From Millisia brevis NBRC 105863 (GTDB taxonomy: Bacteria > Actinomycetota > Actinomycetes > Mycobacteriales > Mycobacteriaceae), in the NCBI RefSeq assembly GCF_001552615.1, contig NZ_BCRN01000002.1, forward strand, positions 372,001-436,000: a stretch of DNA of 64,000 nucleotides. The letters are read 5' to 3'. The notes beneath the pieces were generated by a model that did not search any database, was not told the origin of the DNA, and saw only the letters and a list, made by a program, of their open reading frames with translations. The translations under genes and the position numbers were made by a program. Within the stretch, counting starts at the first letter, position 1. Each line of letters opens with the position of its first letter. Positions 1 to 9,323 of this stretch are shown here, piece after piece.

Positions 1-583
1 GCGTCGCCGGGTGCTGGTGGATCGACACCGTCATCACCCGCGGATCGTCCTGGAACGCCGCCTGGACGCCGTCGCCGTGGTGGACGTCGACGTCGATATA
101 GGCGATGCGCTCGTAGCCGCGGTCGAGCAACCACGAAATGGCAACGGCCGCATCGTTGTACACGCAGAAGCCGGATGCGTAGTCCGACATCGCGTGGTGC
201 ATCCCGCCGCCGATGTTGACCGCGCGGGTGGCGACACCGTCGGCGATCGCCCGGGCCGCGGCCATCGTGCCGCCGGCGATCACCGACCCCGCCTCGTGCA
301 TGCCGGCGAAGATCGGGTTGTCATCGGAACCGAGACCGTGGTCGAACTCGGGGCCCGGCAGAATCGCGGGCTCCCCGGCCGCCGACGCCTTGGCGACCGC
401 GTCGATGTAACCGCGGGTATGCACCCGCAGCAGTTCGGTCTCCGCCGCGATCCCCGGGGCGATCGTCTCGACATCGTCGAGAATCCCGACATTCTCGGCC
501 AATGCCATGGTGAGCGCGAGTCGCGTGGGACTCATGGGATGGTCCGCACTCCATCGGTACTGAAGGAAGCTGCGACTCCACAC
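1..583 (-). CDS. acuC: AcuC-type deacetylase (histone deacetylase family), 3' end outside window
   Basis: The protein belongs to the histone deacetylase/acetoin utilisation AcuC family, which are zinc-dependent amide hydrolases that remove acetyl groups from lysine. Only the N-terminal part is present because the gene runs off the left edge. Visible family marks are YRWSADHPMSPTRL near the start, the GGGMHHAM segment with the paired histidines, NDAAVAI and the metal-site stretch YIDVDVHHGDGVQ. The match to the family begins upstream of the ATG at 535, so I place the start at the GTG at 583; a TTG at 607 is also possible. It is divergent from ideR across a 309-base gap. The cellular target is unknown; AcuC often deacetylates acetyl-CoA synthetase. 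Confidence 0.8.
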   Translation of the reverse strand, partial: MWSRSFLQYRWSADHPMSPTRLALTMALAENVGILDDVETIAPGIAAETELLRVHTRGYIDAVAKASAAGEPAILPGPEFDHGLGSDDNPIFAGMHEAGSVIAGGTMAAARAIADGVATRAVNIGGGMHHAMSDYASGFCVYNDAAVAISWLLDRGYERIAYIDVDVHHGDGVQAAFQDDPRVMTVSIHQHPAT

Positions 584-706
584 AACCGCCCCACTGCGCG
601 ACCTTCCAACCGGCTCCGTCGACGATGTTGCCCGCATAACCTCGACGCTACGGCACCGACAACACTCCGGGGCACGGACGAGAACTATCTATCGCACGGG
701 ATACCT

Positions 707-724
707 CCTACCCGATCGGGTAGG
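707..724. promoter_or_regulatory. Perfect 18-base palindrome, candidate operator
   Basis: CCTACCCGATCGGGTAGG reads the same on both strands. It sits between the acuC and ideR starts and resembles a dimeric repressor site such as a TetR-type operator. It does not match the iron box bound by IdeR. The regulator is unknown. Confidence 0.45.
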
Positions 725-861
725 TACCTCACCGCGCTGCGCTGGGCGAATCACATCGAGGGAATCAACCGTGCGCGGGAACTGTTGGCAGTACCGAGAC
801 GCCCCGCCGGGCGACGGCCACCCGTTGGGGTGGACGTCACCTGCTTCGGGGTGCGCAAGGC

Positions 862-867
862 TAGAAT
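862..867 (+). promoter_or_regulatory. Probable -10 element of ideR
   Basis: TAGAAT lies 25 bases before the GTG start of ideR and matches the actinobacterial -10 consensus. A purine-rich AAGGG ribosome binding site follows just before the GTG. No clear -35 is visible. Confidence 0.4.
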
Positions 868-892
868 CACCCCATAGCGAAGGGATATCTGC

Positions 893-1582
893 GTGAAGGA
901 TCTCGTCGACACCACCGAGATGTACCTCCGAACGATCTACGATCTCGAGGAGGAAGGCGTTGTGCCGCTGCGAGCGCGCATCGCTGAGCGCCTGGACCAG
1001 AGTGGCCCGACCGTCAGCCAGACCGTCGCCCGCATGGAACGCGACGGGCTGCTCAATGTCGCCGGTGACCGTCACCTCAAGTTGACCGACAAGGGTCGCG
1101 AACTCGCGATCTCGGTGATGCGCAAGCATCGCCTGGCCGAGCGGCTGCTGGTCGACGTGATCGGGCTGCGGTGGGAAGAGGTGCACGCCGAGGCCTGCCG
1201 CTGGGAGCACGTGATGAGCGAGGAGGTCGAGCGCCGCCTCGTCGAGGTGCTCAACAACCCGACGACCTCCCCCTACGGCAACCCGATCCCGGGGCTCGAC
1301 CAGCTCGGCGTCGGCCAGACCGCGCCGACCCCCGAGGCGCTGGTGCGGCTGAGCGATCTGTCCGCCGGGCAGGCGACCGCCGTCGTGGTGCGCCGGCTCG
1401 CCGAGTACGTCCAGTCCGATCCCGAATTGATCGGCCGACTGCGCGATGCGGGTGTCGTCCCCGATGCCCGCGTGACGGTGACGCTCGACGCGTCCGGCAC
1501 CGCCACGATCACGACGCAGGGTCACGAGGACGTCGAGTTGTCGCCGGAGATGGCACACGCCGTGCAGGTGAAGACCGTCTGA
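893..1582 (+). CDS. ideR: Iron-dependent transcriptional repressor IdeR/DtxR
   Basis: IdeR senses ferrous iron and represses siderophore and iron-uptake genes while activating iron storage. The 229-residue length is typical. The N-terminal winged helix-turn-helix (about residues 1-70) starts with [22 protein letters not shown] and contains [17 protein letters not shown] as the recognition region. The metal-binding and dimerisation domain holds [14 protein letters not shown] with Cys, Glu and His ligands, and the C-terminal 80 residues form the SH3-like domain present in IdeR but absent from MntR. The start is a GTG preceded by AAGGG. Its TGA overlaps the galE ATG by one base (TGATG), so galE is probably co-translated. 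Confidence 0.93.
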   Translation: MKDLVDTTEMYLRTIYDLEEEGVVPLRARIAERLDQSGPTVSQTVARMERDGLLNVAGDRHLKLTDKGRELAISVMRKHRLAERLLVDVIGLRWEEVHAEACRWEHVMSEEVERRLVEVLNNPTTSPYGNPIPGLDQLGVGQTAPTPEALVRLSDLSAGQATAVVVRRLAEYVQSDPELIGRLRDAGVVPDARVTVTLDASGTATITTQGHEDVELSPEMAHAVQVKTV

Positions 1583-2577
1583 TGCGACTGCTGGTCACCG
1601 GCGGCGCCGGATATGTGGGTGGCGTATGCGCGGCGGTCCTGCTCGAGCGGGGTCACGAGGTCGTGATCATCGACGATCTGAGCACCGGTAACCGGGACGG
1701 CGTCCCGCCCGGGGCGACCTTCGTCGAGGGATCGGTGATCGATACCGTTACCGGCGTCTTCGCCGAGTACGGCCCGTTCGACGGTGTGCTGCATTTCGCG
1801 GCGCAGTCGCTGGTGGGCGAGTCGGTCCTCGATCCGGCGAAGTACTGGCACGGCAATGTCGAAACCGCGCTGGCGCTGCTGGACGCGATCGTCGCCTCCG
1901 GCACCCCGCGGCTGGTGTTCTCCTCGACCGCGGCCACCTACGGCGAACCGGAGATCACCCCGATCACCGAGGACATGCCGACCGCCCCGACCAATACCTA
2001 CGGAGCCACCAAGCTGGCGATCGACGCGGCGATCACCGGCTACTCGCGCGCCTACGGCTTCACCGCGACCAGCCTGCGGTACTTCAACGTCGCCGGCGCC
2101 CACGGCGGCTTCGGCGAGAACCGGCGGGTGGAGACCCACCTGATCCCATTGGTCCTGCAGGTGGCTTTGGCTCAGCGCCAAGCGATCTCGGTCTTCGGTA
2201 CCGACTGGCCGACACCGGACGGCACCGCCGTGCGCGACTACATCCACGTCGCGGACCTGGCGGACGCCCATCTGCTGGCGCTCGGCTCCGGTACACCCGG
2301 TGAGCACCGCATCTTCAATCTCGGTAGCGGGACCGGCTTTTCGGTTCGGGAGGTCATCGAGGCCTGCCGCCGGGTGACCGGCCTGCCGATCGCCTCGATC
2401 GATGCCGAACGACGCGCCGGGGATCCGGCGGTCCTGGTCGCCTCCAGCGCCAAGGCGACCGCCGAGCTCGGCTGGCAGCCGACCCGCACCGACCTGGACG
2501 AGGTCGTCGCCGACGCGTGGGAGTTCACCCGGGCGCTCGGCAGCCGTTCGCACGCCGCTCACCCCGCCTCGGTCTGA
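1582..2577 (+). CDS. galE: UDP-glucose 4-epimerase
   Basis: GalE interconverts UDP-glucose and UDP-galactose with tightly bound NAD, supplying galactose for arabinogalactan and other envelope sugars. The 331-residue protein is a short-chain dehydrogenase/reductase of the extended type. The Rossmann glycine motif TGGAGYVG is at residues 6-13, the serine region is [11 protein letters not shown], and the catalytic YGATK motif follows. Further family marks are [10 protein letters not shown] and the substrate-binding [14 protein letters not shown]. The start codon overlaps the ideR stop. The last 19 bases overlap the convergent DUF4192 gene. Confidence 0.92.
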   Translation: MRLLVTGGAGYVGGVCAAVLLERGHEVVIIDDLSTGNRDGVPPGATFVEGSVIDTVTGVFAEYGPFDGVLHFAAQSLVGESVLDPAKYWHGNVETALALLDAIVASGTPRLVFSSTAATYGEPEITPITEDMPTAPTNTYGATKLAIDAAITGYSRAYGFTATSLRYFNVAGAHGGFGENRRVETHLIPLVLQVALAQRQAISVFGTDWPTPDGTAVRDYIHVADLADAHLLALGSGTPGEHRIFNLGSGTGFSVREVIEACRRVTGLPIASIDAERRAGDPAVLVASSAKATAELGWQPTRTDLDEVVADAWEFTRALGSRSHAAHPASV

Positions 2578-3683
2578 GCGTTTCCGTCCGCCGCCCGGTA
2601 TCGCCGGGCGGCGGTATGCGTATCGGCGTCGATATCGGCCGACACCCGATCGGCGACCACCGATAACGAGCGAACATCGGTCGGCGACATACCGATCCGT
2701 AGCGCGTCGTCGAGCAGTGCGCCCAGGCGGTGCGTCGGGTCGGCATCCAGCGCCGCCGCGAAGGCGATCCCCGCCCGCGCCCCGTCCCCGCGTGCATAGG
2801 CGTGATAGCCGGCGAGGGTCAGAGCGGTCGCCCGGTCGCTGCCGCTCAGGTGGCGCCCCACCGCGGTCCACAGGCGTTCGGCCGCGCGCTCGGCCCCCTC
2901 GATCCCGAGGGCGACGTCGCGCACCGAGACATCGCGGACCGCGACGGCGACATCGGCGATCAGCCGGATCGACGCGGAGTGCATCGACTCGGAGTTCGCA
3001 CGATGGTCGGTGCGTCCGGCGTCCCGCACGGCTTCGGTGATCGCCGCCCGCGCATCCGCGCGATCCGGGAATCCGCGGTGCGCGTCGATCGCCCGCTCGA
3101 CCGCCCGTCTGCGGGATCGCAGGACCGGCAACAGCTCCGCCTCGAGGTCGCGCCGGTCGGCGGCGACCGGGGTACCCCCGAGGAGGCGCACCAACGCCAG
3201 ATCGCGGGTCGCCGGATCGGCCAGCATCCCCGACCGGTGATCGCCGTCGCCGGTCCACTGCGGCGGATGGTCACCGGCACTGTCGATCTCGCACCACGAT
3301 GAGCCGTCGGCGAGCTGCGGGGCGAAGTACGCGGCGATCAACGAGCAACCGTGAGCGCCGAGGACCTCGGCGAAGGTCTCCGCGGTCGGGATGTGGTCGG
3401 CCCATCCGTGCGCATCACCGTCGACCACCACGAGCAGGGCCCGTTCGACTCCCCCGTTGGCGCAGATATCGGCCACCACCGCCGCGGACGGCGCGAGCAG
3501 GTCGGGGTGGCCCGGCAGGTCCTGACGCATCACCGGGCCGACGGTGGTGACGCCGTCCTCACGGCGCAGGCCGACGACGATCGTCGAGGATTCGGGAACG
3601 AAGCCGAGGATGGCGGGCAGCGTGGCCAGCAGGGCGCCGGGATCGCGGATCGGGGCGACGGCGGCGAGGTCATCGGTGGTCAT
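2559..3683 (-). CDS. DUF4192 family protein
   Basis: This 374-residue actinobacterial protein has no known reaction. Family features seen are the N-terminal [24 protein letters not shown], then a [10 protein letters not shown] segment and a long helical C-terminal half with [23 protein letters not shown] and [17 protein letters not shown]. The C-terminal helices resemble a repeat fold, as noted for the family. The ATG at 3683 is the first plausible start. It is convergent with galE, and the two coding ends overlap by 19 bases. No signal peptide or membrane segment is present, so it is probably cytoplasmic. Confidence 0.85.
   Translation of the reverse strand: MTTDDLAAVAPIRDPGALLATLPAILGFVPESSTIVVGLRREDGVTTVGPVMRQDLPGHPDLLAPSAAVVADICANGGVERALLVVVDGDAHGWADHIPTAETFAEVLGAHGCSLIAAYFAPQLADGSSWCEIDSAGDHPPQWTGDGDHRSGMLADPATRDLALVRLLGGTPVAADRRDLEAELLPVLRSRRRAVERAIDAHRGFPDRADARAAITEAVRDAGRTDHRANSESMHSASIRLIADVAVAVRDVSVRDVALGIEGAERAAERLWTAVGRHLSGSDRATALTLAGYHAYARGDGARAGIAFAAALDADPTHRLGALLDDALRIGMSPTDVRSLSVVADRVSADIDADTHTAARRYRAADGNAQTEAG
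2588..2614 (+). terminator. GC-rich hairpin after galE
   Basis: CCGCCGCCCGG and CCGGGCGGCGG form an 11-base perfect stem around a 5-base loop, 11 bases past the galE stop. It lies inside the 3' coding end of the convergent DUF4192 gene. There is no T-run, as is common for actinobacterial terminators. Confidence 0.5.
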
Positions 3684-3797
3684 GAATGGCAGCTTTCCGG
3701 GCTGCCGCCGCGGCCCCGGGCCGTCGACCTGCGAGTTCGCCGCAGCTGTGGATAACCGTAGGCCCGGGGACAGGCCTGCTCGAGTGGGCGACCCGGG

Positions 3798-4577
3798 TCA
3801 GGAATTCCGCAGGTTGAGCACTGTTTCGGTGAACAGCGTGTCCAGCCCGACCGTATCGATGGTGTCGAGGCGGCCGAGGGCGACCGCGGTGACGCGGTAG
3901 TCGCCCTGTTGGGCGGCGAGGGTCACCGTCTGTTGGGTCGGTCCGCCCGCATCCGACTCGATCAGCGTCCGCAGGCCGGCGGATTCGTCGACCCCCACCG
4001 GCGGGGCCGCGGTCAGCTCGGCCCGATGCCGAACCACCGAGCCGCCGTCTGCGACGGTGAAGTCCCGACAGTTGCGCCACTGCGTGACCAGGTGCAGCAG
4101 CTTCGCGTCGACCCGTTCGACGACGACCATCAGATTGGCGGCATTCGCATCGGTGGCGAGCAGGACCGCCGCATCCGCGGCGAGCGGTTGCGGGGTGCAG
4201 TTCGAGGGATCGACGGCGGCGCCGGTCGGAATTCCCGTCACGGTCCCGACGACGCTCGCCCGCCGATCGGCCGGAACGATCTCGGAGGTGTATCCCTCCG
4301 GGACGTAGCTCGCGTCGACCAGCAGGTCGCTCGGCGATACCCCACCGGTTCCGGCGCTACCGGCGGCGACGGCAGCGGTGGTGGTGGTGACATCCTGCGG
4401 CGCCGGGGCCGGCGTCCCGGCCTGCGCCGGAGCCGGGTCGACGGCGACCGACGTCGGCACCTGCGTCTCCGCGGTGCCGCTCGGGGCGACCTGCACCGTG
4501 CAGCCCGTCGCGATCACGACCAGCGTCGCGGCCGCACCGATCCGGCCGAACCGACGGAAGCGGTGACCCACACTCAT
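3798..4577 (-). CDS. Secreted lipoprotein of unknown function
   Basis: The 259-residue protein begins with a positively charged MSVGHRFRRFGR, a hydrophobic stretch and a lipobox VIATGC, so it should be lipidated at the cysteine and anchored on the outer face of the cytoplasmic membrane. An Ala/Pro/Thr-rich linker follows, then a globular domain with two further cysteines (NCTPQ and WRNCRDF) that could form a disulphide. A sensor-like or DUF5642-like lipoprotein is possible, but I do not recognise the family with certainty. I chose the ATG at 4577 because the reading frame upstream of it is not signal-peptide-like. Confidence 0.7.
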   Translation of the reverse strand: MSVGHRFRRFGRIGAAATLVVIATGCTVQVAPSGTAETQVPTSVAVDPAPAQAGTPAPAPQDVTTTTAAVAAGSAGTGGVSPSDLLVDASYVPEGYTSEIVPADRRASVVGTVTGIPTGAAVDPSNCTPQPLAADAAVLLATDANAANLMVVVERVDAKLLHLVTQWRNCRDFTVADGGSVVRHRAELTAAPPVGVDESAGLRTLIESDAGGPTQQTVTLAAQQGDYRVTAVALGRLDTIDTVGLDTLFTETVLNLRNS

Positions 4578-4770
4578 ACCCCCACCTTGCCCGGAACGTC
4601 CGCTTTTCCGGGGATGCGGGCCCGGCGTGTCCCCGGTCCGCACTCAGCCCCCACCACCACCACCGGAGACGGCGAAGCGGGGCTGCCCACGACATCCCAT
4701 CGATGCCGCCGACAACCCCGCCTCGTGTGTCGAACGTGTCCCGACGACGCTTCCGCCGCCGGATTCGCGC

Positions 4771-5403
4771 TCAGTTGCCGCGCGCGATCCACTCCTCGAG
4801 GTGCGGGGACTCCGCGCCGATCGAGGTGCCGTCGCCGTGCCCGGTGCCGACGACCGTCTCCGCCGGCAGGGCGAAGAGCCGGTCGCGGATCGACCCGATG
4901 ATCGTCGGGAAGTCCGAGTAGGACCGTCCGGTCGCACCCGGGCCACCGGAGAACAGCGTGTCCCCGCTGAACAGCCGACCGGCCTCCGGCAGGTACAGGC
5001 AGACCGAGCCCGGCGAGTGGCCCGGCGTGTGGATGACCTCGATCTCGGTGCCGGCGACCGGGATACGGGTGCCGTCCTCGATCGACCCGAAGGCGACGCC
5101 CGGGTGGGTCTGCTGCCACAGCACGTCGTCGCCCGGGTGCAGCAGCACCGGGGCGTCGAGCTTGCTGCTCAATTCCGGGGCCACGGTGACGTGGTCGTTG
5201 TGCGCGTGGGTGCACACGATCGCGACCACCCGGCGTCCGCCGACGCCCTCGATGATCGGATCGGCGGTGTGGGCCGCGTCGACGATGACGACCTCGTCGT
5301 CGTCGCCGATCAGCCAGATGTTGTTGTCGACATCCCAGGTACCGCCGTCGAGCGAGAAGGTGCCCGAGGTGACGATGTTGTCGACCCGCAACGCTCCGCT
5401 CAC
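4771..5403 (-). CDS. Metallo-beta-lactamase-fold hydrolase, partner of MscR
   Basis: The 210-residue protein has the classical metal-binding motif in [15 protein letters not shown] (HxHxDH), a second histidine in [16 protein letters not shown], the aspartate of [12 protein letters not shown] and a final histidine in [10 protein letters not shown]. This is the glyoxalase II-like arrangement. Its GTG start overlaps the mscR stop by 4 bases (GTGA), so the two are co-translated. From the pairing I infer hydrolysis of a mycothiol thioester, for example S-formylmycothiol made by MscR; this specificity is not shown by the sequence. Confidence 0.85.
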   Translation of the reverse strand: MSGALRVDNIVTSGTFSLDGGTWDVDNNIWLIGDDDEVVIVDAAHTADPIIEGVGGRRVVAIVCTHAHNDHVTVAPELSSKLDAPVLLHPGDDVLWQQTHPGVAFGSIEDGTRIPVAGTEIEVIHTPGHSPGSVCLYLPEAGRLFSGDTLFSGGPGATGRSYSDFPTIIGSIRDRLFALPAETVVGTGHGDGTSIGAESPHLEEWIARGN

Positions 5404-6485
5404 TGCACGACCACCGAACGCAGCACGTCGCCGCTCTTCATCGTCGCGAAGGATTCCTCGACGTCGTCGAGCGCGATCCGCTCGGTGACGAACTTCTCCA
5501 GCGGCAGCCGTCCCTCCCGGTAGAGGGCGACCATCGTCGGGAAGTCGCGCTCGGGCAGGCAGTCGCCGTACCAGGACGACTTGAGCGAGCCGCCGTGCGA
5601 GAACAGGTCGATCAGCGGCATGTCGAGGGTCATATCCGGGGTCGGCACGCCGACCAGCACGACGGTGCCGGCGAGGTCGCGACCGTAGAAGGCCTGCTTC
5701 CAGGTCTCCGGGCGGCCGACCGCCTCGATGACGATGTCGGCGCCGAAGCCGCCGGTCAGCTCCTGGATGCGCTCGACGACGTCCTCCTCGGTGGCGTTGA
5801 TCGTCTCGGTCGCACCGAATTCGCGGGCCCAGTCGAGCTTCTTCGGGTCGCGGTCGATCGCGATGATCGGGGTGGCGCCGCCGAGGCGGGCACCGGCGAT
5901 CGCGGCCATACCGACGCCGCCGCAGCCGATCACGGCCACCGACTGGCCGCGGCGGACCGCGGCGGTGTTCAGGACCGAGCCGAGGCCCGCCATGACGCCG
6001 CAGCCGAGCAGGCCGACGACGGCCGGATCGGCCTCCGGGTCGACCTTGGTGCACTGGCCCTCGTGTACGAGGGTCTTGTCGGAGAAGGCTCCGATACCGA
6101 GGGCGGGGCTGAGCTCCGTGCCGTCCTCGAGGGTCATCTTCTTCGAGGCGTTGTGGGTGTTGAAGCAGTACCAGGGCTCGCCGCGCTTACAGGCGCGACA
6201 CTGACCGCAGATCGCGCGCCAGTTCAGCACGACGAAGTCGCCGACCTCGACCGTGGTGACCGCGTCACCGACGGACTCGACGACCCCGGCGGCCTCGTGA
6301 CCCAGCAGGAAGGGGAATTCGTCGTTGATGCCGCCCTCGCGGTAGTGCAGATCGGTATGGCAGACACCGCACGCCTGCACCGCGACCACGACGTCGTTGG
6401 GGCCCGGGTCCGGAATGACGATGGGCACCACCTCCACCGGCTTGCCCTTCTCCCGTGCAACGACACCGCGAACCGTCTGAGCCAT
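5400..6485 (-). CDS. mscR: S-(hydroxymethyl)mycothiol dehydrogenase / nitrosomycothiol reductase
   Basis: This zinc-dependent class III-type alcohol dehydrogenase oxidises the adduct of formaldehyde and mycothiol using NAD and can reduce S-nitrosomycothiol. The 361-residue protein shows the catalytic zinc ligands in [15 protein letters not shown] and [11 protein letters not shown], the structural zinc cysteines in [15 protein letters not shown], and the Rossmann motif [11 protein letters not shown]. Mycothiol is a marker of actinobacteria. The start is the ATG at 6485, preceded by GGAGGACAACG. It is divergent from sthA and overlaps the downstream hydrolase. Confidence 0.9.
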   Translation of the reverse strand: MAQTVRGVVAREKGKPVEVVPIVIPDPGPNDVVVAVQACGVCHTDLHYREGGINDEFPFLLGHEAAGVVESVGDAVTTVEVGDFVVLNWRAICGQCRACKRGEPWYCFNTHNASKKMTLEDGTELSPALGIGAFSDKTLVHEGQCTKVDPEADPAVVGLLGCGVMAGLGSVLNTAAVRRGQSVAVIGCGGVGMAAIAGARLGGATPIIAIDRDPKKLDWAREFGATETINATEEDVVERIQELTGGFGADIVIEAVGRPETWKQAFYGRDLAGTVVLVGVPTPDMTLDMPLIDLFSHGGSLKSSWYGDCLPERDFPTMVALYREGRLPLEKFVTERIALDDVEESFATMKSGDVLRSVVVQ

Positions 6486-6621
6486 TCGTTGTCCTCCACA
6501 TTCGAAAAGTGGGCGCTCGACCGCGCGCGTTTCACCGCCGCCTTGTGAGCGTGGCAACGCGTTCATACGGTTGTGATGCGAGCGCCATATACCGGTCGAT
6601 TGTCAGCCTAATAGTGGAGGC

Positions 6622-8037
6622 ATGTCTTCGGAGAATCAGTACGACCTGGTCGTGATCGGATCCGGTCCCGGTGGCCAGAAGGCCGCGATCGCCGCCGCCA
6701 AGCTCGGCAAGCGGGTGGCGATTGTCGAGAAGACCGACATGATCGGCGGCGTCTGCGTCAATACCGGCACCGTGCCGTCGAAGACATTGCGCGAGGCCGT
6801 GGTCTATCTGACAGGCATGAACCAGCGCGAGCTCTACGGCGCGAGCTACCGGGTCAAGTCCGATATCACCCCGGCCGATCTGATGTCGCGCACCGAGCAC
6901 GTGATCGGCAAGGAGATCGAGATCGTGCGCTCGCAGTTGCAGCGCAACCGGGTGGAGATGCTCACCGGCACCGGCAGCTTCCTCGACCCGCACACGATCG
7001 CGGTCGACCAGCCCGAGCGCGGCGAGCGGTCGATGGTCACCACCGATTACGTGGTGATCGCGACCGGTACCCGCCCGGCCCGCCCCGCCGGCATCGACTT
7101 CACCCCCGGCCGGGTCCTCGACTCCGACGACATTCTCAATCTCAGCGCGATCCCCGCGTCGATGGTCGTCGCCGGCGCCGGCGTGATCGGCATCGAGTAC
7201 GCGTCGATGTTCGCCGCGCTGGGCACCAAGGTCACCGTGGTGGAGAAGCGGCCCGCGATGCTCGACTTCTGCGATCCGGAGATCATCGAGGCACTGCGAT
7301 TCCACCTGCGCGATCTCGCGGTGACCTTCCGCTTCGGCGAGGAGGTCGTCGGGGTGCAGAGCAGCGAGCGCGGCACGTTGACCACCCTCGCGAGCGGCAA
7401 GCGCATCCCGGCCGAGACGGTGATGTACTCCGCCGGCCGTCAGGGTCTGACCGACGAACTCAACCTGCAGAAGGCCGGACTCGAGGCCGACAACCGCGGG
7501 CGGATCTCCGTCGACGACCATTTCCGCACCGAAGTGGAGCACATCTACGCCGTCGGTGACGTCATCGGCTTCCCGGCGCTGGCCGCCACATCGATGGATC
7601 AGGGACGCCTCGCCGCCTACCACGCCTTCGGCGAAACCGAGGTCGCGCTGACCCCGATCCAGCCGATCGGGATCTACTCGGTCCCCGAGGTCTCCTACGT
7701 CGGGGCGACCGAGGTGGAGCTGACCGAGAAGTCGATCCCCTACGAGGTCGGGGTCTCCCGCTACCGCGAGCTCGCCCGCGGACATATCGCCGGCGACTCG
7801 CACGGCATGCTCAAGCTGCTGGTGTCGACCGAGGATCGCAGCGTCCTGGGCGTGCACATCTTCGGCTCGGGCGCGACCGACCTGATCCACATCGGCCAGG
7901 CGGTCATGGGCTGCGGCGGCACCGTCGACTATCTCGTCGACGCGGTCTTCAACTATCCGACCCTGTCGGAGGCGTACAAGGTCGCGGCGCTCGACGTCAC
8001 CAACAAGATCCGCGAACTGCGCTCCTTCGGCGTGTAG
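6622..8037 (+). CDS. sthA: Soluble pyridine nucleotide transhydrogenase
   Basis: SthA transfers hydride between NADPH and NAD, balancing the two cofactor pools in the cytoplasm. The 471-residue flavoprotein has the FAD-binding [10 protein letters not shown] at residues 12-21, [18 protein letters not shown], a second dinucleotide site [17 protein letters not shown], and the FAD-contact motif [13 protein letters not shown]. In place of the redox-active Cys-x4-Cys of related disulphide reductases it has CVNTGT, with a single cysteine, which is expected for SthA. A strong GTGGAGGC ribosome site precedes the ATG. It is divergent from mscR. Confidence 0.9.
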   Translation: MSSENQYDLVVIGSGPGGQKAAIAAAKLGKRVAIVEKTDMIGGVCVNTGTVPSKTLREAVVYLTGMNQRELYGASYRVKSDITPADLMSRTEHVIGKEIEIVRSQLQRNRVEMLTGTGSFLDPHTIAVDQPERGERSMVTTDYVVIATGTRPARPAGIDFTPGRVLDSDDILNLSAIPASMVVAGAGVIGIEYASMFAALGTKVTVVEKRPAMLDFCDPEIIEALRFHLRDLAVTFRFGEEVVGVQSSERGTLTTLASGKRIPAETVMYSAGRQGLTDELNLQKAGLEADNRGRISVDDHFRTEVEHIYAVGDVIGFPALAATSMDQGRLAAYHAFGETEVALTPIQPIGIYSVPEVSYVGATEVELTEKSIPYEVGVSRYRELARGHIAGDSHGMLKLLVSTEDRSVLGVHIFGSGATDLIHIGQAVMGCGGTVDYLVDAVFNYPTLSEAYKVAALDVTNKIRELRSFGV

Positions 8038-8309
8038 CCGCGCCGGTCGGCCCGATCGATCCGCGCCCGCACCGTTCGTACGCCGCGCCGACACCGCCGG
8101 CCGTGTACACACCCGAAACATCGACCGTGCAGAATGAGCGTTCGGACGGTGTCATTCGGACGCCGAACGGTGCTCGGTCACGGATGGGTCGGTCAGGCCG
8201 ATCGACGTTCCGGGACGTGCTCGGCGGGCGTATTCGCTTCCACCGGGTGACCGGGGTGTGCGTGCACCCGCGTATGTGCCCGGATCGTGCCGGGGGGAAG
8301 GGGTCCACG

Positions 8310-9245
8310 GTGGACGACACCTCCGAGCTCTATCGCTTCGCGCGGGATCCGGAGACGGCCCTGCCGGAGGGATCGGCCCCGGTGCTCGTACACGGGCTCG
8401 AGGGATACTCCGACGCCGGTCACGCCGTGCGGCTCGCGACGAATCATCTGCGCAACAGCCTCGATCACGAGGTGCTCGCGTCGTTCGCGATCGACGACCT
8501 GCTCGACTACCGCTCGCGGCGCCCCACCCTGACGTTCACCTCCGACCACTTCTCCGGGTACGACGAGCCGCGGCTGGATCTGCTGATCGTCCGCGATGTC
8601 GACGCCACCCCGTTTCTGCTGCTGGCCGGTATGGAACCGGACCTGCGCTGGGAGCGGTTCATCAAGGCGGTCATCGAACTGTCCGATCGCTTCGGTGTGC
8701 GCGCGGCGGTCGGGCTCTCGGCGATCCCGATGGCGGTACCCCATACCCGCCCCACCGGGCTGACCGCCCACTCCTCCGACCGCAGCCTCGTCGCTCCGGA
8801 GGACCGCTGGGGAGGCGAACTGACGGTGCCGAGCAGCGCCTCGACCCTGCTCGAGTACCGGATGGGTGAACACGGCGTCGTGTCGACCGGCTTCTCGGTC
8901 CACGTCCCGCACTATTTGGCGCAGACCGACTTCCCGGCCGCCGCCAAGGTGATGCTCGAACGCATCGGCACGCTCGGTGATCTCAACCTGCCACTCGCGG
9001 CGCTCGACGATGCCGCGGAGAAGATCCGCGAGCGGGTCGATCACCACATCGAGAACAACGAGGAAGTGCAGTCCCTGGTCGCCGCACTGGAACAGCAGTA
9101 CGACGCCTTCACCGCCCAACGTTCCGAGGACCAGCCGTTGTTGGCCTCGGATCAGCCGCTGCCCAGTGGCGACGAACTCGGCGCGGAGTTCGAACGCTTT
9201 CTGGCCGAACAGGACGACCGGGAAACCGGACCGGACAACCTGTGA
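8310..9245 (+). CDS. PAC2 family protein
   Basis: The 311-residue protein matches the PAC2 (proteasome assembly chaperone 2) family and by position corresponds to Rv2714. Bacterial members are of unknown function. Visible family features are PVLVHGLEGYSDAGHAVRLA near the start, FAIDDLLDYRSRRP, and a C-terminal coiled-coil-like stretch AAEKIRERVDHHIENNEEVQ with a charged tail. I chose the GTG at 8310, preceded by GGGGGGAAGGGG, because the frame upstream lacks family character. The next gene starts 78 bases on, probably in the same operon. Confidence 0.85.
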   Translation: MDDTSELYRFARDPETALPEGSAPVLVHGLEGYSDAGHAVRLATNHLRNSLDHEVLASFAIDDLLDYRSRRPTLTFTSDHFSGYDEPRLDLLIVRDVDATPFLLLAGMEPDLRWERFIKAVIELSDRFGVRAAVGLSAIPMAVPHTRPTGLTAHSSDRSLVAPEDRWGGELTVPSSASTLLEYRMGEHGVVSTGFSVHVPHYLAQTDFPAAAKVMLERIGTLGDLNLPLAALDDAAEKIRERVDHHIENNEEVQSLVAALEQQYDAFTAQRSEDQPLLASDQPLPSGDELGAEFERFLAEQDDRETGPDNL

Positions 9246-9323
9246 CCGACATGCGGTGAGCCCCACCGCAGCCGCCGCGGACCGTCTGCCCCGATCCGCG
9301 GCCTGGCCGGATCGAGGAGAACG

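Larger units (their letters stand above)
584..892. other. acuC-ideR divergent intergenic region
   Basis: This 309-base gap separates the divergent acuC and ideR genes and holds no convincing gene. It contains a perfect 18-base palindrome at 707-724 and a probable ideR -10 element at 862-867. In mycobacteria sigB lies directly upstream of ideR; no sigB sequence is visible here. Confidence 0.6.
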
